Shown: in pieces, positions 1-9,914 of the stretch
How the letters are laid out: every line of letters begins with the position of its first letter
Position numbering within the stretch: position 1 is the first letter of the stretch
Assembly: GCF_020804225.1 (NCBI RefSeq)
Contig: NZ_WJBI01000008.1
Location: forward strand, 45,485-109,484
DNA length: 64,000 bases
Source of the DNA: Methanosarcina sp. DH2
Lineage (GTDB): Archaea > Halobacteriota > Methanosarcinia > Methanosarcinales > Methanosarcinaceae
Direction: 5' to 3'
Notes under the pieces: generated by a model
Database searches by the model: none
What the model was told of the DNA's origin: nothing
The model's input: the letters and a program-made list of their open reading frames with translations, nothing else
Position numbers and translations under genes: made by a program

Positions 1-215
1 CACCCCCAGAAATTCTTCAATTTCCTGTGATCCCGAAGCGAAATTCGGGAAGTGAAATCTGTGATTTTATAAATTAGTCTGCTTGAACGAGCGAAGCGAG
101 TGAAACAGACCTCGTGCTGTTGCACTTGCAGTGCAACTCCCAGAAAATCTTCGATTTCCTGTGATCCCGAAGCGAAACTCGGGAAGCGAAACTCGGGTGG
201 GTCAGAAGAGAGCCA
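1..215. repeat. Dispersed intergenic repeat (CGAAGCGAAACTCGGG family), copy A
   Basis: This stretch contains two partial tandem copies of a module built from 'cccagaaa-tcttc-atttcctgtgatc' followed by one or two runs of 'cgaagcgaaaytcggg'. Between them is a block containing 'gcttgaacgagcgaagcgag'. The same blocks recur in a different order at 27245-27540, and a fragment lies near 21535-21585. No reading frame looks coding; the open frame on the minus strand is a by-product of the repeat. The repeat ends about 40 bases before the RIO2 gene, so it may sit in that gene's upstream region. Confidence 0.75.
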
Positions 216-254
216 TCATTTAAATATCGAGGATGATATGTATAACAGGATAGG

Positions 255-1388
255 ATGATCGAAGAAGTGCTAAAGGTTTTTAAGACGCTTGATGCAAAGG
301 ATTTCAGGATACTTACAGGCATCGAGACAGGGATGAAACATTTTGAGTGGGTGCCAGTAGAAGAACTTGGTAAATATACAAAAATGCCTTTTGATAAGCT
401 TGAGTACAGGCTGAGGAAGCTTGTGCGTGATAAGCTTGTTGTCAGAACCACCCAGCCTTACGACGGTTTCCAGATTTACTTTGAAGGCTATGATGCCCTT
501 GCTCTCAATGCATTTGTGAAAAGGAAAAGCATCAGCGCCATAGGGGATGAAGTTGGGGTAGGCAAAGAGTCCGTCATTTTTGAGGCGATCCGGCAGCCTG
601 AGCTTGCAATTGGGGGACCTATTCCGGTTATAATTAAATTTCACAGGGAAGGCAGGACCAGCTTTAAGCAAATAAAAAGAGTACGTGACCACCTCGGAGA
701 AAGAGAACATTTTTCCTGGATTTATGCTGCCAGGCTTGCCGCTCAGAGAGAGTACGGGATAATGACCACGCTGTATCCGAAGGTCTCGATCCCGAAACCT
801 TTTGACCAGAACAGGCATGCAATTGTGATGGAGCTTGCAAAAGGCAGCCTTCTTTCAAAAACAAAACTTCTTAACGCTGAATGGTATCTTGATGAGATTC
901 TCAAGCAGGTAAAAATAACCTATTCTCTGGGAATCGTCCACGCCGACTTAAGTGAATATAATATCTTTGTCTCCGAAGAAGGCATCCAGCTCATTGACTG
1001 GCCTCAATATATCACTCTGGACCATCCTCATGCCGACGAAATTCTAGAAAGGGATGTTTCGAATGTACTGGTCCATTTCTACCGAAAATACGACATTAAA
1101 ATGGAGCTTGAAGAAGTTCTCGAGGAAATTAAAAGTGGAGCAAGCTTAATCGAAGCAACTAAAGAAGAAGCAAGTAGAGACGAAACAGGCAGAGACGAAG
1201 AAGATAATGAAGAGTCAAACGAAGAAGAAACAAACATGGACGAAGCAATTATAGAAGAAACAGGTAAAAAGGAGGAAGGTCTAAATGAAGGGAATATCAG
1301 CGAAGAAAATAAAGATAAAGAAAATTATAGCGAAGAAGAAGCGTTCGGAGAAGAGAGGAATTCAAAGAAACAGATGAAAGATAAGTAA
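255..1388 (+). CDS. rio2: RIO2-type serine/threonine protein kinase with acidic C-terminal tail
   Basis: A RIO2 atypical kinase, known in archaea and eukaryotes for late maturation of the small ribosomal subunit. Residues 1 to about 90 match the winged-helix domain that distinguishes RIO2 from RIO1. The kinase domain follows: a P-loop-like GVGKES at 101-106, an ATP-contacting lysine in IIKFHREG, the catalytic loop HADLSEYN near residue 230 (Asp and Asn as expected) and the metal-binding IDWPQ near 248. Archaeal RIO2 proteins usually stop near 290-300 residues. Here about 75 more residues form a Glu-rich low-complexity tail (EETN, EENKDKEN and similar) that is probably disordered. The ATG start lies just upstream of the winged helix, so nothing is missing. 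The gene stands alone, with a repeat upstream and a PKD fragment downstream. Confidence 0.93.
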   Translation: MIEEVLKVFKTLDAKDFRILTGIETGMKHFEWVPVEELGKYTKMPFDKLEYRLRKLVRDKLVVRTTQPYDGFQIYFEGYDALALNAFVKRKSISAIGDEVGVGKESVIFEAIRQPELAIGGPIPVIIKFHREGRTSFKQIKRVRDHLGEREHFSWIYAARLAAQREYGIMTTLYPKVSIPKPFDQNRHAIVMELAKGSLLSKTKLLNAEWYLDEILKQVKITYSLGIVHADLSEYNIFVSEEGIQLIDWPQYITLDHPHADEILERDVSNVLVHFYRKYDIKMELEEVLEEIKSGASLIEATKEEASRDETGRDEEDNEESNEEETNMDEAIIEETGKKEEGLNEGNISEENKDKENYSEEEAFGEERNSKKQMKDK

Positions 1389-1512
1389 ACTCAGATTGGA
1401 TAAATAAAATAATAAACTGAAACCTTTTACTCTTCAGTAGCACATCACTGAGGATTCATAACCCTCCCTCAGTCCAGTTTATTGATTATTCAAAAAATGG
1501 ATTTCAATGAGC

Positions 1513-1696
1513 TGGAACATTAGAGGCGAAGCTAATTCGACCCATCAGAATCTCGCATACTTATTCAAAAGCAGGAACCTATACTGTCAACCTGACAGTA
1601 AGCAATGGAAGTAGTACAGATTCGAAACTCGCTACTATAACTGTTCTCGAACATCCTGTTTATAAATATATTACGAACATAATGATGAAGGGCTAA
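1513..1696 (+). pseudogene. PKD-domain fragment of a surface protein
   Basis: The stretch from 1556 reads HTYSKAGTYTVNLTVSNG and continues ...SKLATITV to a stop at 1694-1696. This is the C-terminal half of a PKD domain as found in the beta-helix protein encoded at 13.9-16.9 kb. Upstream, in another frame, 1513 onward gives W-N and N-S-T-H-Q-N, which corresponds to the WNFGDG part, so at least one frameshift separates the halves. There is no start codon, signal peptide or anchor. The rest of 1389-2029 shows nothing recognisable. Confidence 0.6.
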
Positions 1697-2029
1697 ACCT
1701 TTCATCTTATTTTTTGGTATTTTTGTATCCAGCAAATTAAATTTTTATTACGTTGAAAAAAGATCAGAAAAAGCTCTAGAGATTCATGCCGCTAAGGAAT
1801 AAAGCTCGAACGTAGATATCTGGTTATCTGCTATGAGCAGGTAATATTTTGATACTTGGTCTATACAGCTAGGATTTAGTTTATACAACAAAGCTGCCTG
1901 CTTTTGCCTTTATCTCTCGAAGTCGGTGAGTTTCAGCCGTGCAGACGCACTGGATAAGAACAGTTGAGGAATGACGGTCAGATTTTCCTGGAGCACTCTT
2001 ACTCGATTCTTTTACTCGATTAATCTCTT

Positions 2030-5016
2030 TTACTCAGTTTGTTCCTCTTTTGTAGGCCATAAAACTGTGAAAGTGCTCCCTTTTGTTAATTCACTTTTAA
2101 CTTTTATTTCTCCACCCTGCATCTCAACCAGGTGCTTGACTATAGTCAGGCCTAACCCTGTCCCGCTGTACATTCTGGAAAGTGAAGAGTCTATCTGTTT
2201 AAATGGCTCAAAAATTACCTGCTGTTTATCTTCCGGGATTCCGATTCCATTATCTTTGACACAAATTTCGATTGTGTTTTCCAACTTTCTAGCCCAGATC
2301 TCTATGCGTCCGTCTTCAGGAGTAAACTTCAATGCGTTATTCACGAGGTTGTGGAGAATCTGTTTAAATTTTACTTTATCAATATATACTCAGATCAGCA
2401 GGTTTGACTGAGAATTCCATGGATATGCTTTTGGAAGTAGCGAAAGGGATTGCGATGTTTTTTACATCCTCAAAAACATCTGCAGTACGTACGGTTTCAA
2501 AAGATAGTGAAACATCTCCGGATTCTATTCTTGAAATATCGAGAATATCATTGATCAGATTGAGAAGATGATTTCCACTTGAAGAGATATTTCTCAAATA
2601 TTTTAACTGCTTTTCATTTAGGGGTCCAAACATCTGGTCAATCAGTAGATCAGAATAACCTATTATTGAATTCAGAGGAGTTCGCAGTTCATGGCTCATT
2701 GTTGCAAGGAACTCACTTTTGGTCCTATTAGCCTCCTCTGCATTGATTTTTGCACTAACAAGAGCTTTTTCCACTTCAACTTTTTCCGTAACATCCCTCA
2801 AACTCCATACACGGCCTTTAAGAATTCCATTGCTTACCAGCGGCGCTGAGGACCTTTCAAATACTCGTCCGTCTTTAAAATATACATAAGAAATATCGGT
2901 TTCATTTGATCGATAAAGGGCCTGAATCTTTGATAAATCCTCTTCAGGATCTTTTACCCGCTCTAAAATCAAATCAGTCAGTTTTTCGTTATTATTCAGG
3001 TAATCCAGATTTTCCGGCAGCTTTAACATTTTGGCAAACTTTGAATTTAAAAAAAGAAGTTTATGGTTGCTGTCAGTAACAAAAATACCATCAACAGTTG
3101 ACTCAAAAATTGATTTTAAAAGAGTGTCTCTATATTGAATCTGCATTGAAGCTCGCTTTTGCTGAAGTGCCAGTGCATAAAGTGCAGCAACTCGTCTGAT
3201 TGCTTCAAATTCACAGTCAGAATATCCCTTTTTTGAATTTGCAAGGGAAATCTGTCCCATGATTTCATTTCCAACAACTGCAGGAATACTTATAAAATTT
3301 TTTAGCTTTATGTGCCCATCAGGGATTCCTCCCGAACATGGATGTATCTCTGGAAAATTTGTGTAAAAGCCCTCTTCTGTATTTAAAGAATGGCCGATTA
3401 ATTTAGAATAGAGGCCATCCGGACCTTTTGGAAAAGTAATTTTTTTCTTATTTTCATTAATACAGCAACTTTCCATCATTCTGGTCAGAGTATGACATAC
3501 ATTATCGCCGGTTTCAGGATCAATAGAAGAAACATATCCGTGTTCGCTTTCTGTCAGACTTTGAGAGGCTGAAAATACAATGTCTGCTATCGTCTCAATA
3601 GAATTATTCGGGTCCAGCAGGGCATCTGCCAGTTCTGCCAGTTCTCTGTTGACAGCAAGTTCCCATTTTAATTTTCTTTCGGATTTTTTGTGTTCCGTGA
3701 TATCCACTGAGAAGATATCAAAATGGGAAAACTGGCGAGAAGAATCGTAAACTGGATAAATATTATGGAGAAAATGAACTCCTTTTCGTATATCTTCGAA
3801 TTTCGTGGGTTTTCCTTCAGCCAATACAGCGTCAAACATTTTTACCCTCTGGGTCAAGATATCTTCAGGATTTATATTATCAAGTTTTTTTCCAGTAAAT
3901 TCGTCCTGTGTGATATTCAGCCTTTTAGCTGCTGTTTCATTAATGTAAGCAACCGTATGGTCGGGCTTAAAGAGAATTACAGATTCGGTAACAGCATCCA
4001 TCATTGAACGCAGGAGCTTTTCATTTTCGAGAGCTTTTTTTTCAGCTTCTTTCTGTGCCGTTATATCCTTGAAAACGCAATGTATCTGCTTGAAGCTGCC
4101 ATTCTCATTGTATGCAATTTTTCCATCAACAACAATGTTTATTATTTTACCATCTTTCCTTACAGCTTCACATTCAGCGCCCTGTATTTTCCCATGCAAC
4201 CTGAAATTACATAAATTATTTCTAACTTTTTCCGAGAACTGCGGTGTAAGGAAATCCCTGAAAGACTTTCCGATTACTTCTTCTCGGGAATAACCAAGGG
4301 TTTCAAGCCATGTCTTGTTTACATCAATAAAATATCCATTTTCATCAAGGGAATGGTAGCTGAGTGGAGCCTGCTGGAAAAGGATCTTGAATCTGTTTTC
4401 AGCTTCAAAAAATTCTTTTTTTGTTTTGATATCCCGGATTCTTTTCGAAACATGAGTAACTATTGTTTCTATTGCAGGAATATTCTGAATTTTTTTCCTT
4501 CAGGCACCAGTATAGAGATACTGCCAAAAACTTTCTTTTCATTAGAAAAGCCACTGACTAAGATGGAACCTATGTTAAGATCATGTTCGATTTTTTTGTA
4601 CAGATTAGGGGGAACTTTTTTTGCCAGTAAAGCAAAAAGTCCCCCTTTGAAATATTCAAGTTTGCCGCTTGAAAAGAGCCGACTGTTTAATTTCAGATCC
4701 TCAAAGCTAAAACAGATGTCATTGAAGTTCTAACCAAGAGCTGCTTTATCTGTCAGGCCTTCTATTCCTGTTACAGCTTTTATCCTGACAGCATTTATAA
4801 AGTTATCATATAGCGATACGACAATAAAACAGTCCTTATTTAACCTGTGAACAGCTTCTCCAGTTAACCTGCATATCCTGTCAACATCTTCTGATTGATA
4901 GGTTCCGGTTAATATCTCGTTAATAACCTGAAGTTCCTGTAGACGCTGGCGTAGCCGGATAAACTCGAAACACTTTCAGGAGACTTGTTATTACTGGCTT
5001 CGTTTTGATCGCTCAT
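2030..5016 (-). pseudogene. Decayed multi-PAS/GAF sensor histidine kinase
   Basis: Read from the ATG at 5016, this is a roughly 990-codon sensor kinase with four lesions. They are a frameshift near 4960 (the next frame resumes at ELQVINEIL), an in-frame TAG at 4732-4730, a frameshift at a seven-base A/T run at 4490-4496, and a frameshift near 2380-2388 that separates the dimerisation and ATPase domains. The order is: a GAF-like region, PAS, PAS, GAF (HGYVSSIDP), PAS, HisKA with the phospho-acceptor motif MSHELRTPLNS, then HATPase with N-box NNALKF, DNGIGI and GTGLGL. The longest intact frame (4199-2379) carries PAS to HisKA; the ATPase frame (2344-2030) is separate. All the domains are of ordinary methanogen type, so this is decay rather than a new architecture. 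An annotator who splits it would report two or three short kinase genes. Confidence 0.85.
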
Positions 5017-5356
5017 CCAGTATTATCTCTTCAGTTATATATATAAACATATTTACTCAGTTAAATGTTTCCGATAAAAACGAGGAGAAATCCTATAAAA
5101 TTTTGGGTAAATCCGTCAACAAATTCTGTTTTCGCTTTCATTTGTACTCTGGCATTAATAAAAAGGTTAATTGCAGAAAAAGGATAATTCTAAAATGTAT
5201 TTTTCTGCTAATTTAAGACCAGTAAATCTTCAATTTTCTAAAGTTCTAAAGATTAACTGATACGAAAAAGTAGACTTTATAGATTTAGTTAAGTTTATTT
5301 AATAGATGTAGAATCAGTTAAATATATATTCTACAAAAAATAAAATATAGGTGTTC
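5017..5356 (+). other. A+T-rich intergenic region upstream of the DUF460 gene
   Basis: About 340 bases with no open frame of note. The last 80 bases are A+T-rich ('gtttatttaatag', 'aaatatatattc') and could hold a TATA box. The sequence 'ataggtg' immediately precedes the DUF460 gene. Confidence 0.4.
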
Positions 5357-7342
5357 ATGCAAAAAAGGATTATCTATGGAATCGATATTGCCCGGGGCTC
5401 TCCCAGGGCGAGGGAACTTCCCAGGTATGCCCTTGCCATTCTCAGGGATGGGGAGGTTTCCCATCAGAGTATGCTCCGCCGCCAGAAGATCTTTAATATG
5501 ATCCAGAGGGACAGGCCGGAGATAATAGCCGTTGACAACATTTTCGAGCTTGCGGCTGACAGAAGCGAGCTCCTTTCTCTTATGGAACGTCTGCCTGACG
5601 GCGTTAAACTTGTCCAGGTCACAGGCGGGCTGCACCCTGAACCTCTTGTCAGGATTGCACGCAAGCACGGGTTTTCCTTTGACCCCGAAAACCCCAATGA
5701 CGAAGCTGAAGCCTGTGCAAGGCTTGCAGATCTCGGGGTCGGGCATGAGGTTTCTCTTTTTGAAGACATTACGAAAATTAAGGTCAGCAGGGCACGTTCT
5801 CTCGGGAGGGGAGGCTGGAGCCAGAACCGGTATAGAAGAAAAGTACACGGAGCCGTGCTTCAGAGGAGCAGGGAGATTGAAAACGTCCTAAAGGACCTTT
5901 CACGGGAAAAAGGCATCAGGTTCGAAGCTGTAAATGTGAAAGGGTTCGGAGGCTATGTGAGGTCCGAATTTACAGTCTATGCAAAGCGCGGAGAGATTCC
6001 AATACACCCTATGGCAAGCAGCGATGCGCAGGTAAGTGTGAGAAGTGTCGAACGCGACAAAATTCGCTACGTTCCTCTTAAACCCAGGAGCCAGAGGCGT
6101 AAATTCACAATAGTCGGGCTCGATCCGGGAACAACTGTAGGCATAGCTATTCTTTCTCTCGACGGGGACCTCCTGTATTTGAAAAGTTTTAGGGGGATAG
6201 CTCCTGACGAGGTTGTCAAGCTTATTGCAGAATACGGAAAACCTGCAGTAATTGCAAGTGATGTTACTCCGATGCCGGGCTCGGTTGAAAAAATCAGGAG
6301 GAGCTTTAACGCAGTTCCTGCAAGCCCTGGAATCGAGGTATCTGCCGAAGAAAAAATTGCGCTTGGGAAGACTTTTGGCTATTCCAATGACCACGAAAGG
6401 GATGCATTGACTGCTGCTCTTCTCACCTACAGAGGTTACAAGAATATCTTTACGCGTATCGAAAAGAAAGCTCCGGAAGATGCGGACCTTGAATTGATAA
6501 AGCTTCATGTAATCCGCGGAGACTCAATAGAAGCTGCTGTCGAAAAAGTCCGGGCTGCATCAGGTGCTCCTGAAAAGTCGAAGGCAAGGGCTACTCCTGA
6601 AAAACCCGAGGAAAGGGCAGTTGACGAGTCTCTTCTTAAAGTGAGAGAGACTGTCCAGAGGCAGGGAGAACAGATCCAGAACCTGCAGGATTATGTTGAG
6701 GAACTAAAACAGGCCCTTATTGCAAAAGACCGAAAAATTTCAAAACTTGAATCAAGGTTGAAAGGTTTCAAAAAGGAAGCTTACAGTGAAGTCAGGAAAT
6801 TAAAAGAGCTCCAGATTAGAGATAGCACTATAGAGAGCCTGAAAAAAGAACTCAGCAATAAAAACAAAACCGTAAGAGAACTCAGACGCAGAAGCAACAA
6901 ACTACGCAAAATCCAGAAAATGGAGATCCGAGGTGAAGGCACTCCTGTAAAGGTTATTGCAGCTTTTACGAAGGAATCCATTGCCGAAACACAGGAAAAG
7001 TACGGGCTCAAAGCAGGAGACGTAGTTTTTCTGGAAAACCCTAGCGGGGGCGGAGCTGCAACTGCTCAGATCCTTGTGGAAGCCAGAGTTCGGGCTGTAA
7101 TTATCCCTGAGGATATCTCTCATGTAGCAGAAGAGACCTTCTTTAAAGGAGATGTGCCGGTCATAAGGGATATTCAGCTTGAGAGAGCTGAAGATTTTGC
7201 AATGGCAGAGCCGGAAGCCCTGAAAGCTTCAATTGCTGCCTGGGAAAAAGAAGCCGAAATAAAGCGTCACAAAGCCAAAGAGGATAAGCTCGAGAGCCTT
7301 TTTGAAGAATATAGAAGTGAACGGCGGAGGGGCCTGGTTTAA
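5357..7342 (+). CDS. DUF460 family protein (RNase H-like fold, archaeal)
   Basis: A 661-residue member of the archaeal DUF460 family (Pfam PF04312), whose members have a predicted RNase H/RuvC-like domain; no experimentally defined function is known to me. The N-terminus shows YGIDIARGSPRAR, with an acidic residue after the first strand, and VDNIFELA. A second RNase H-like signature, VGLDPGTTVGIAIL, lies near residue 255, and DHERDALTAAL near 350 supplies further acidic residues. A long coiled coil (about 415-530, Lys/Glu-rich) follows, then a C-terminal alpha/beta domain of about 110 residues. Both GTG at 5351 and ATG at 5357 are possible starts. I prefer ATG because 'aggtg' lies just before it. 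The 3' end is met head-on by the tautomerase pseudogene. Confidence 0.88.
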   Translation: MQKRIIYGIDIARGSPRARELPRYALAILRDGEVSHQSMLRRQKIFNMIQRDRPEIIAVDNIFELAADRSELLSLMERLPDGVKLVQVTGGLHPEPLVRIARKHGFSFDPENPNDEAEACARLADLGVGHEVSLFEDITKIKVSRARSLGRGGWSQNRYRRKVHGAVLQRSREIENVLKDLSREKGIRFEAVNVKGFGGYVRSEFTVYAKRGEIPIHPMASSDAQVSVRSVERDKIRYVPLKPRSQRRKFTIVGLDPGTTVGIAILSLDGDLLYLKSFRGIAPDEVVKLIAEYGKPAVIASDVTPMPGSVEKIRRSFNAVPASPGIEVSAEEKIALGKTFGYSNDHERDALTAALLTYRGYKNIFTRIEKKAPEDADLELIKLHVIRGDSIEAAVEKVRAASGAPEKSKARATPEKPEERAVDESLLKVRETVQRQGEQIQNLQDYVEELKQALIAKDRKISKLESRLKGFKKEAYSEVRKLKELQIRDSTIESLKKELSNKNKTVRELRRRSNKLRKIQKMEIRGEGTPVKVIAAFTKESIAETQEKYGLKAGDVVFLENPSGGGAATAQILVEARVRAVIIPEDISHVAEETFFKGDVPVIRDIQLERAEDFAMAEPEALKASIAAWEKEAEIKRHKAKEDKLESLFEEYRSERRRGLV

Positions 7343-7592
7343 GGCTCCTTCCAACAAAACTCATCTGCTTTCTCGTAGTACCCGCTTGCAGAACCCTGAT
7401 CTCCTGCAGCCCCAGAGCTTTTCCATCTATCCCCCAGTTTCCACTCTTTACCTCCTGGATCACGACCCAGATAGCGCTGCGCAGATTCTCTCCCGAAAAC
7501 GAGACCATAACATCAGTAACAGCTTCAGTAATCTTCTTTTTCTAGTCTTCGGAGAACTCCCCTTCAAAAACTTTTATCTCGATAAATGGCAT
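7343..7592 (-). pseudogene. 4-oxalocrotonate tautomerase-like gene with in-frame TAG
   Basis: From ATG 7592 the frame reads MPFIEIKVFEGEFSED, then TAG at 7544-7542 (codon 17), then resumes in the same frame with KKKITEAVTDVM and ends its recognisable domain near 7380 (IRVLQAG). This is a small tautomerase of the 4-OT/MIF superfamily, in which Pro2 becomes the catalytic N-terminal proline; that proline is present. Family members commonly have Gln or another polar residue at codon 17, so CAG to TAG would explain the stop. 'Ggggg' lies 9-13 nt before the ATG. There is no other lesion in the domain, but no stop follows the domain: the frame runs on to 7161, inside the convergent DUF460 gene. It may be a pseudogene, or, because Methanosarcina decodes UAG as pyrrolysine, a read-through gene. 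Confidence 0.72.
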
Positions 7593-7819
7593 TTCACTTT
7601 TCCCCCAATATTTTAGTGTTTGTGCCTTTATTCCCAATTTCTAACGAGTCTCTGGTCAGGTGAAACCCATTCCTATCTCCATCCGCCTTTAAAAAACAAA
7701 TTTTATTTTTATTTTTATTTTTCTCCTCTTTTTAATAATTATATATTTAGTTTTATTTAATTATTTTTTATTATATCTCTATTTTCCCAGAATAAAACCC
7801 CTTTTTCCTTTAAAGGTGT

Positions 7820-8365
7820 TTATCTCCTGTCAAAAAAGATATTCTTCCCGGTTACACTTAACGGAATTCCAAAAGCAACATCTGCATCCAGCAAGCCTGA
7901 AACCCTTGCTGCTGCACCAACTGTATACATGACCCTGTTGTCAATACAGAGATCCTTAGCCTTTGCAGCAGCTGCGCCTACGACAATTCCCATGTCTGTG
8001 CATTTGATCATGCAGTTTGGGCCCCGGAATTAGACTTCTACCTTCTGACGGTCCAGCATCTCTGCCCAGGTCTCAAAGCCGCAGGCTCCGCAGTTTAAGC
8101 CTGCAGCTCTGCTGGCTTTAACTCCTATAAGGATAACATCGGGCGTTTCTGAGGTTTGCAGCATCTCTTTTGAAAGGGTAAACGAAACCTGCACCTTTTT
8201 CATCTGCTAGCTTTTCCATTGTCTAGACAAGGGCTTCAATATCATCTTTTTCAACAAGAGCAGTTACTATATCGTCCATTCCTTTGGCTTTCGGGGCAGT
8301 CCTGGCAGCCAGAGAATACTTTTTGCAAACGTTTCAAGCATTTCGGATTCGTAATGGAGGATCAT
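7820..8365 (-). pseudogene. Decayed DUF2148 (ferredoxin-domain) gene
   Basis: Reading from ATG 8365, the pieces MILHYESEMLETFAKSI, LAARTAPKAKGMDDIVTAL, FKRDAANLRNA, LNCGACGFETWAEML and FRGPNCMIKCTDMGI match the DUF2148 family in order. That family consists of small proteins with a Cys-rich, ferredoxin-like motif and unknown role. The 3' part ends normally with IPLSVTGKNIFFDRR. Lesions: a frameshift near 8310, TAG at 8225-8223, a frameshift near 8145, and TAA at 8032-8030. The intact C-terminal piece (63 codons) should not be taken as a gene on its own. Between it and the tautomerase (7593-7819) the sequence is very A+T-rich and empty. Confidence 0.82.
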
Positions 8366-8471
8366 ACCCAGATTATTGGAATTTTGGGGGCGTAAGTATA
8401 TCGCAGGTTTTGTAAGAGACCTTCAGTCTTTGAAAGAGATTTTATACTTTGTTTTCTTTTTCCTTTCCCTT

Positions 8472-9722
8472 TTAAAAGCTGAAAGATTTCCCGTTTGCAG
8501 GCGCATAAGCCTCAACTCCGATTTCTTCTAAAATCCATTCTGCAAAGGCTTCCGTTTTCTCTCCGTGCATGACAAAAACTCTTTCAGTGCCCCTGTTGCA
8601 GAAGTCCTTTACTAGCTGCTTTAGCTCCCCGTCCCCACAATGGGCAGAAAAGTCATACTGTTCGACTGAGGGCTTGAGGGTAAGGACATCTCCCCTGGTT
8701 TCGATCATCCTGTGTTCGAGGGCCAGCCTTCCGTTCGTGCCTTCAACCTGGTAGCCGGTCAGCAGGACTTTTGATTTCGGGTCTTTGTAAAGCCTGCTCA
8801 GGTAATAGAGTACAGGACCCCCATTCAGCATCCCGGCAGTGGTGACAATTACCGCCGGTTCCCCAAGTACTGAATCCCGCTGCTGATCTTTTACCTGCGT
8901 GGCGCGATCAAAAGCCCTGTCAAGGAGGTCCGGGCTCCTGAGGTATTCAGGATATTTTTTGAGGATTTTGTACACGTCCCTGCCCATTCCGTCAACATAA
9001 GCCCTAATTCCGTAAGCATCAAGGAGCATCAGGACTTCCTGGGTTCTACCTATTGCAAAAGCAGGGATAAGGGCAGTTCCGCCTCTGTCAATGGTCTCAT
9101 GGACGGATTCTATGAACCGCTCTTCGGTTTCTTTACGCGGGATATGGTCTTCCCCAAAGTACGTACTTTCAAGCACGAGGGTATCAGCCTCAGGAAACTC
9201 TTCCGCACCCGGGACAAGTCTTGTCTCCTGCAGATTGAGATCCCCTGTATAATACAGGCTTTCTCCTGATTCGGATTCGATGCGAATTCCCGAAGCTCCG
9301 GGGATATGGCCTGCGTTGTAAAAGCAAACACTGTAGCCATGAGTTTTGAAGGTTTCTCTGTAGTCTTTTCTGCGTGTTAGCTGGTTAAGCTTTTGGAGGT
9401 CATCAGGGTCAAACGGGGATACACCCGAAAGAGTGGTTTCTGCAAGCTTGAGGGTATCTCTCCCCAGCAGGCTGGTAAACTCTGCTGTTGGAGGAGTCAT
9501 GAAAACCTCAGGGCTCAGGTACATCAGGTTAGGGACAGCTCCGCAGTGGTCCAGATGTCCGTGGGATACCAGGACGGCTTTCGGTTCCATACCATCCCTG
9601 GGATATTCGGGAATATCTCCAGCCTTTATACCGTAGTCGAGCAAAATTTCCCCGTTAACAAGCAAACCCGAACGTCCTACTTCCCTGCATCCGCCTTTAA
9701 AACTAAGCTCCAGAACAAACAC
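8472..9722 (-). CDS. Metallo-beta-lactamase/beta-CASP ribonuclease, aCPSF2-like
   Basis: A 416-residue RNA-processing nuclease of the beta-CASP branch of the metallo-beta-lactamase fold. Motif 2 is SHGHLDHCG (near 55), motif 3 is the His of AGHIPGAS, motif 4 the Asp of YTGDLN, motif A the Glu of VLESTYFG, motif B the His of DFSAHCGDGEL, and motif C the His of VFVMHGEK near the end. All are present, so the enzyme should bind two zinc ions and be active. It lacks the N-terminal KH domains of aCPSF1, which places it with aCPSF2 or archaeal RNase J-like proteins; I cannot separate these without alignment. The ATG start at 9722 begins directly at the first beta-strand. It is monocistronic. Confidence 0.88.
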   Translation of the reverse strand: MFVLELSFKGGCREVGRSGLLVNGEILLDYGIKAGDIPEYPRDGMEPKAVLVSHGHLDHCGAVPNLMYLSPEVFMTPPTAEFTSLLGRDTLKLAETTLSGVSPFDPDDLQKLNQLTRRKDYRETFKTHGYSVCFYNAGHIPGASGIRIESESGESLYYTGDLNLQETRLVPGAEEFPEADTLVLESTYFGEDHIPRKETEERFIESVHETIDRGGTALIPAFAIGRTQEVLMLLDAYGIRAYVDGMGRDVYKILKKYPEYLRSPDLLDRAFDRATQVKDQQRDSVLGEPAVIVTTAGMLNGGPVLYYLSRLYKDPKSKVLLTGYQVEGTNGRLALEHRMIETRGDVLTLKPSVEQYDFSAHCGDGELKQLVKDFCNRGTERVFVMHGEKTEAFAEWILEEIGVEAYAPANGKSFSF

Positions 9723-9914
9723 CCCTTGAAAATTATTTTTTACGATTTAATTTTTTGAATAAGCTTATCAAAAAGCCTTATGAAATAAATCTGGCTTTAC
9801 AGACCTTATAAGTTATGATACGACGGCTAAAGGCTTAAAGGTACGGAAACCCACAGAAACTGATTGAATATTATGATCTGATGATGAAAATCATAAATCA
9901 TCTGATCAATCGGT

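Noticed and set aside
1971-2411. 146-codon plus-strand frame
   Set aside because: Opposite-strand shadow of the HATPase domain of the decayed kinase.
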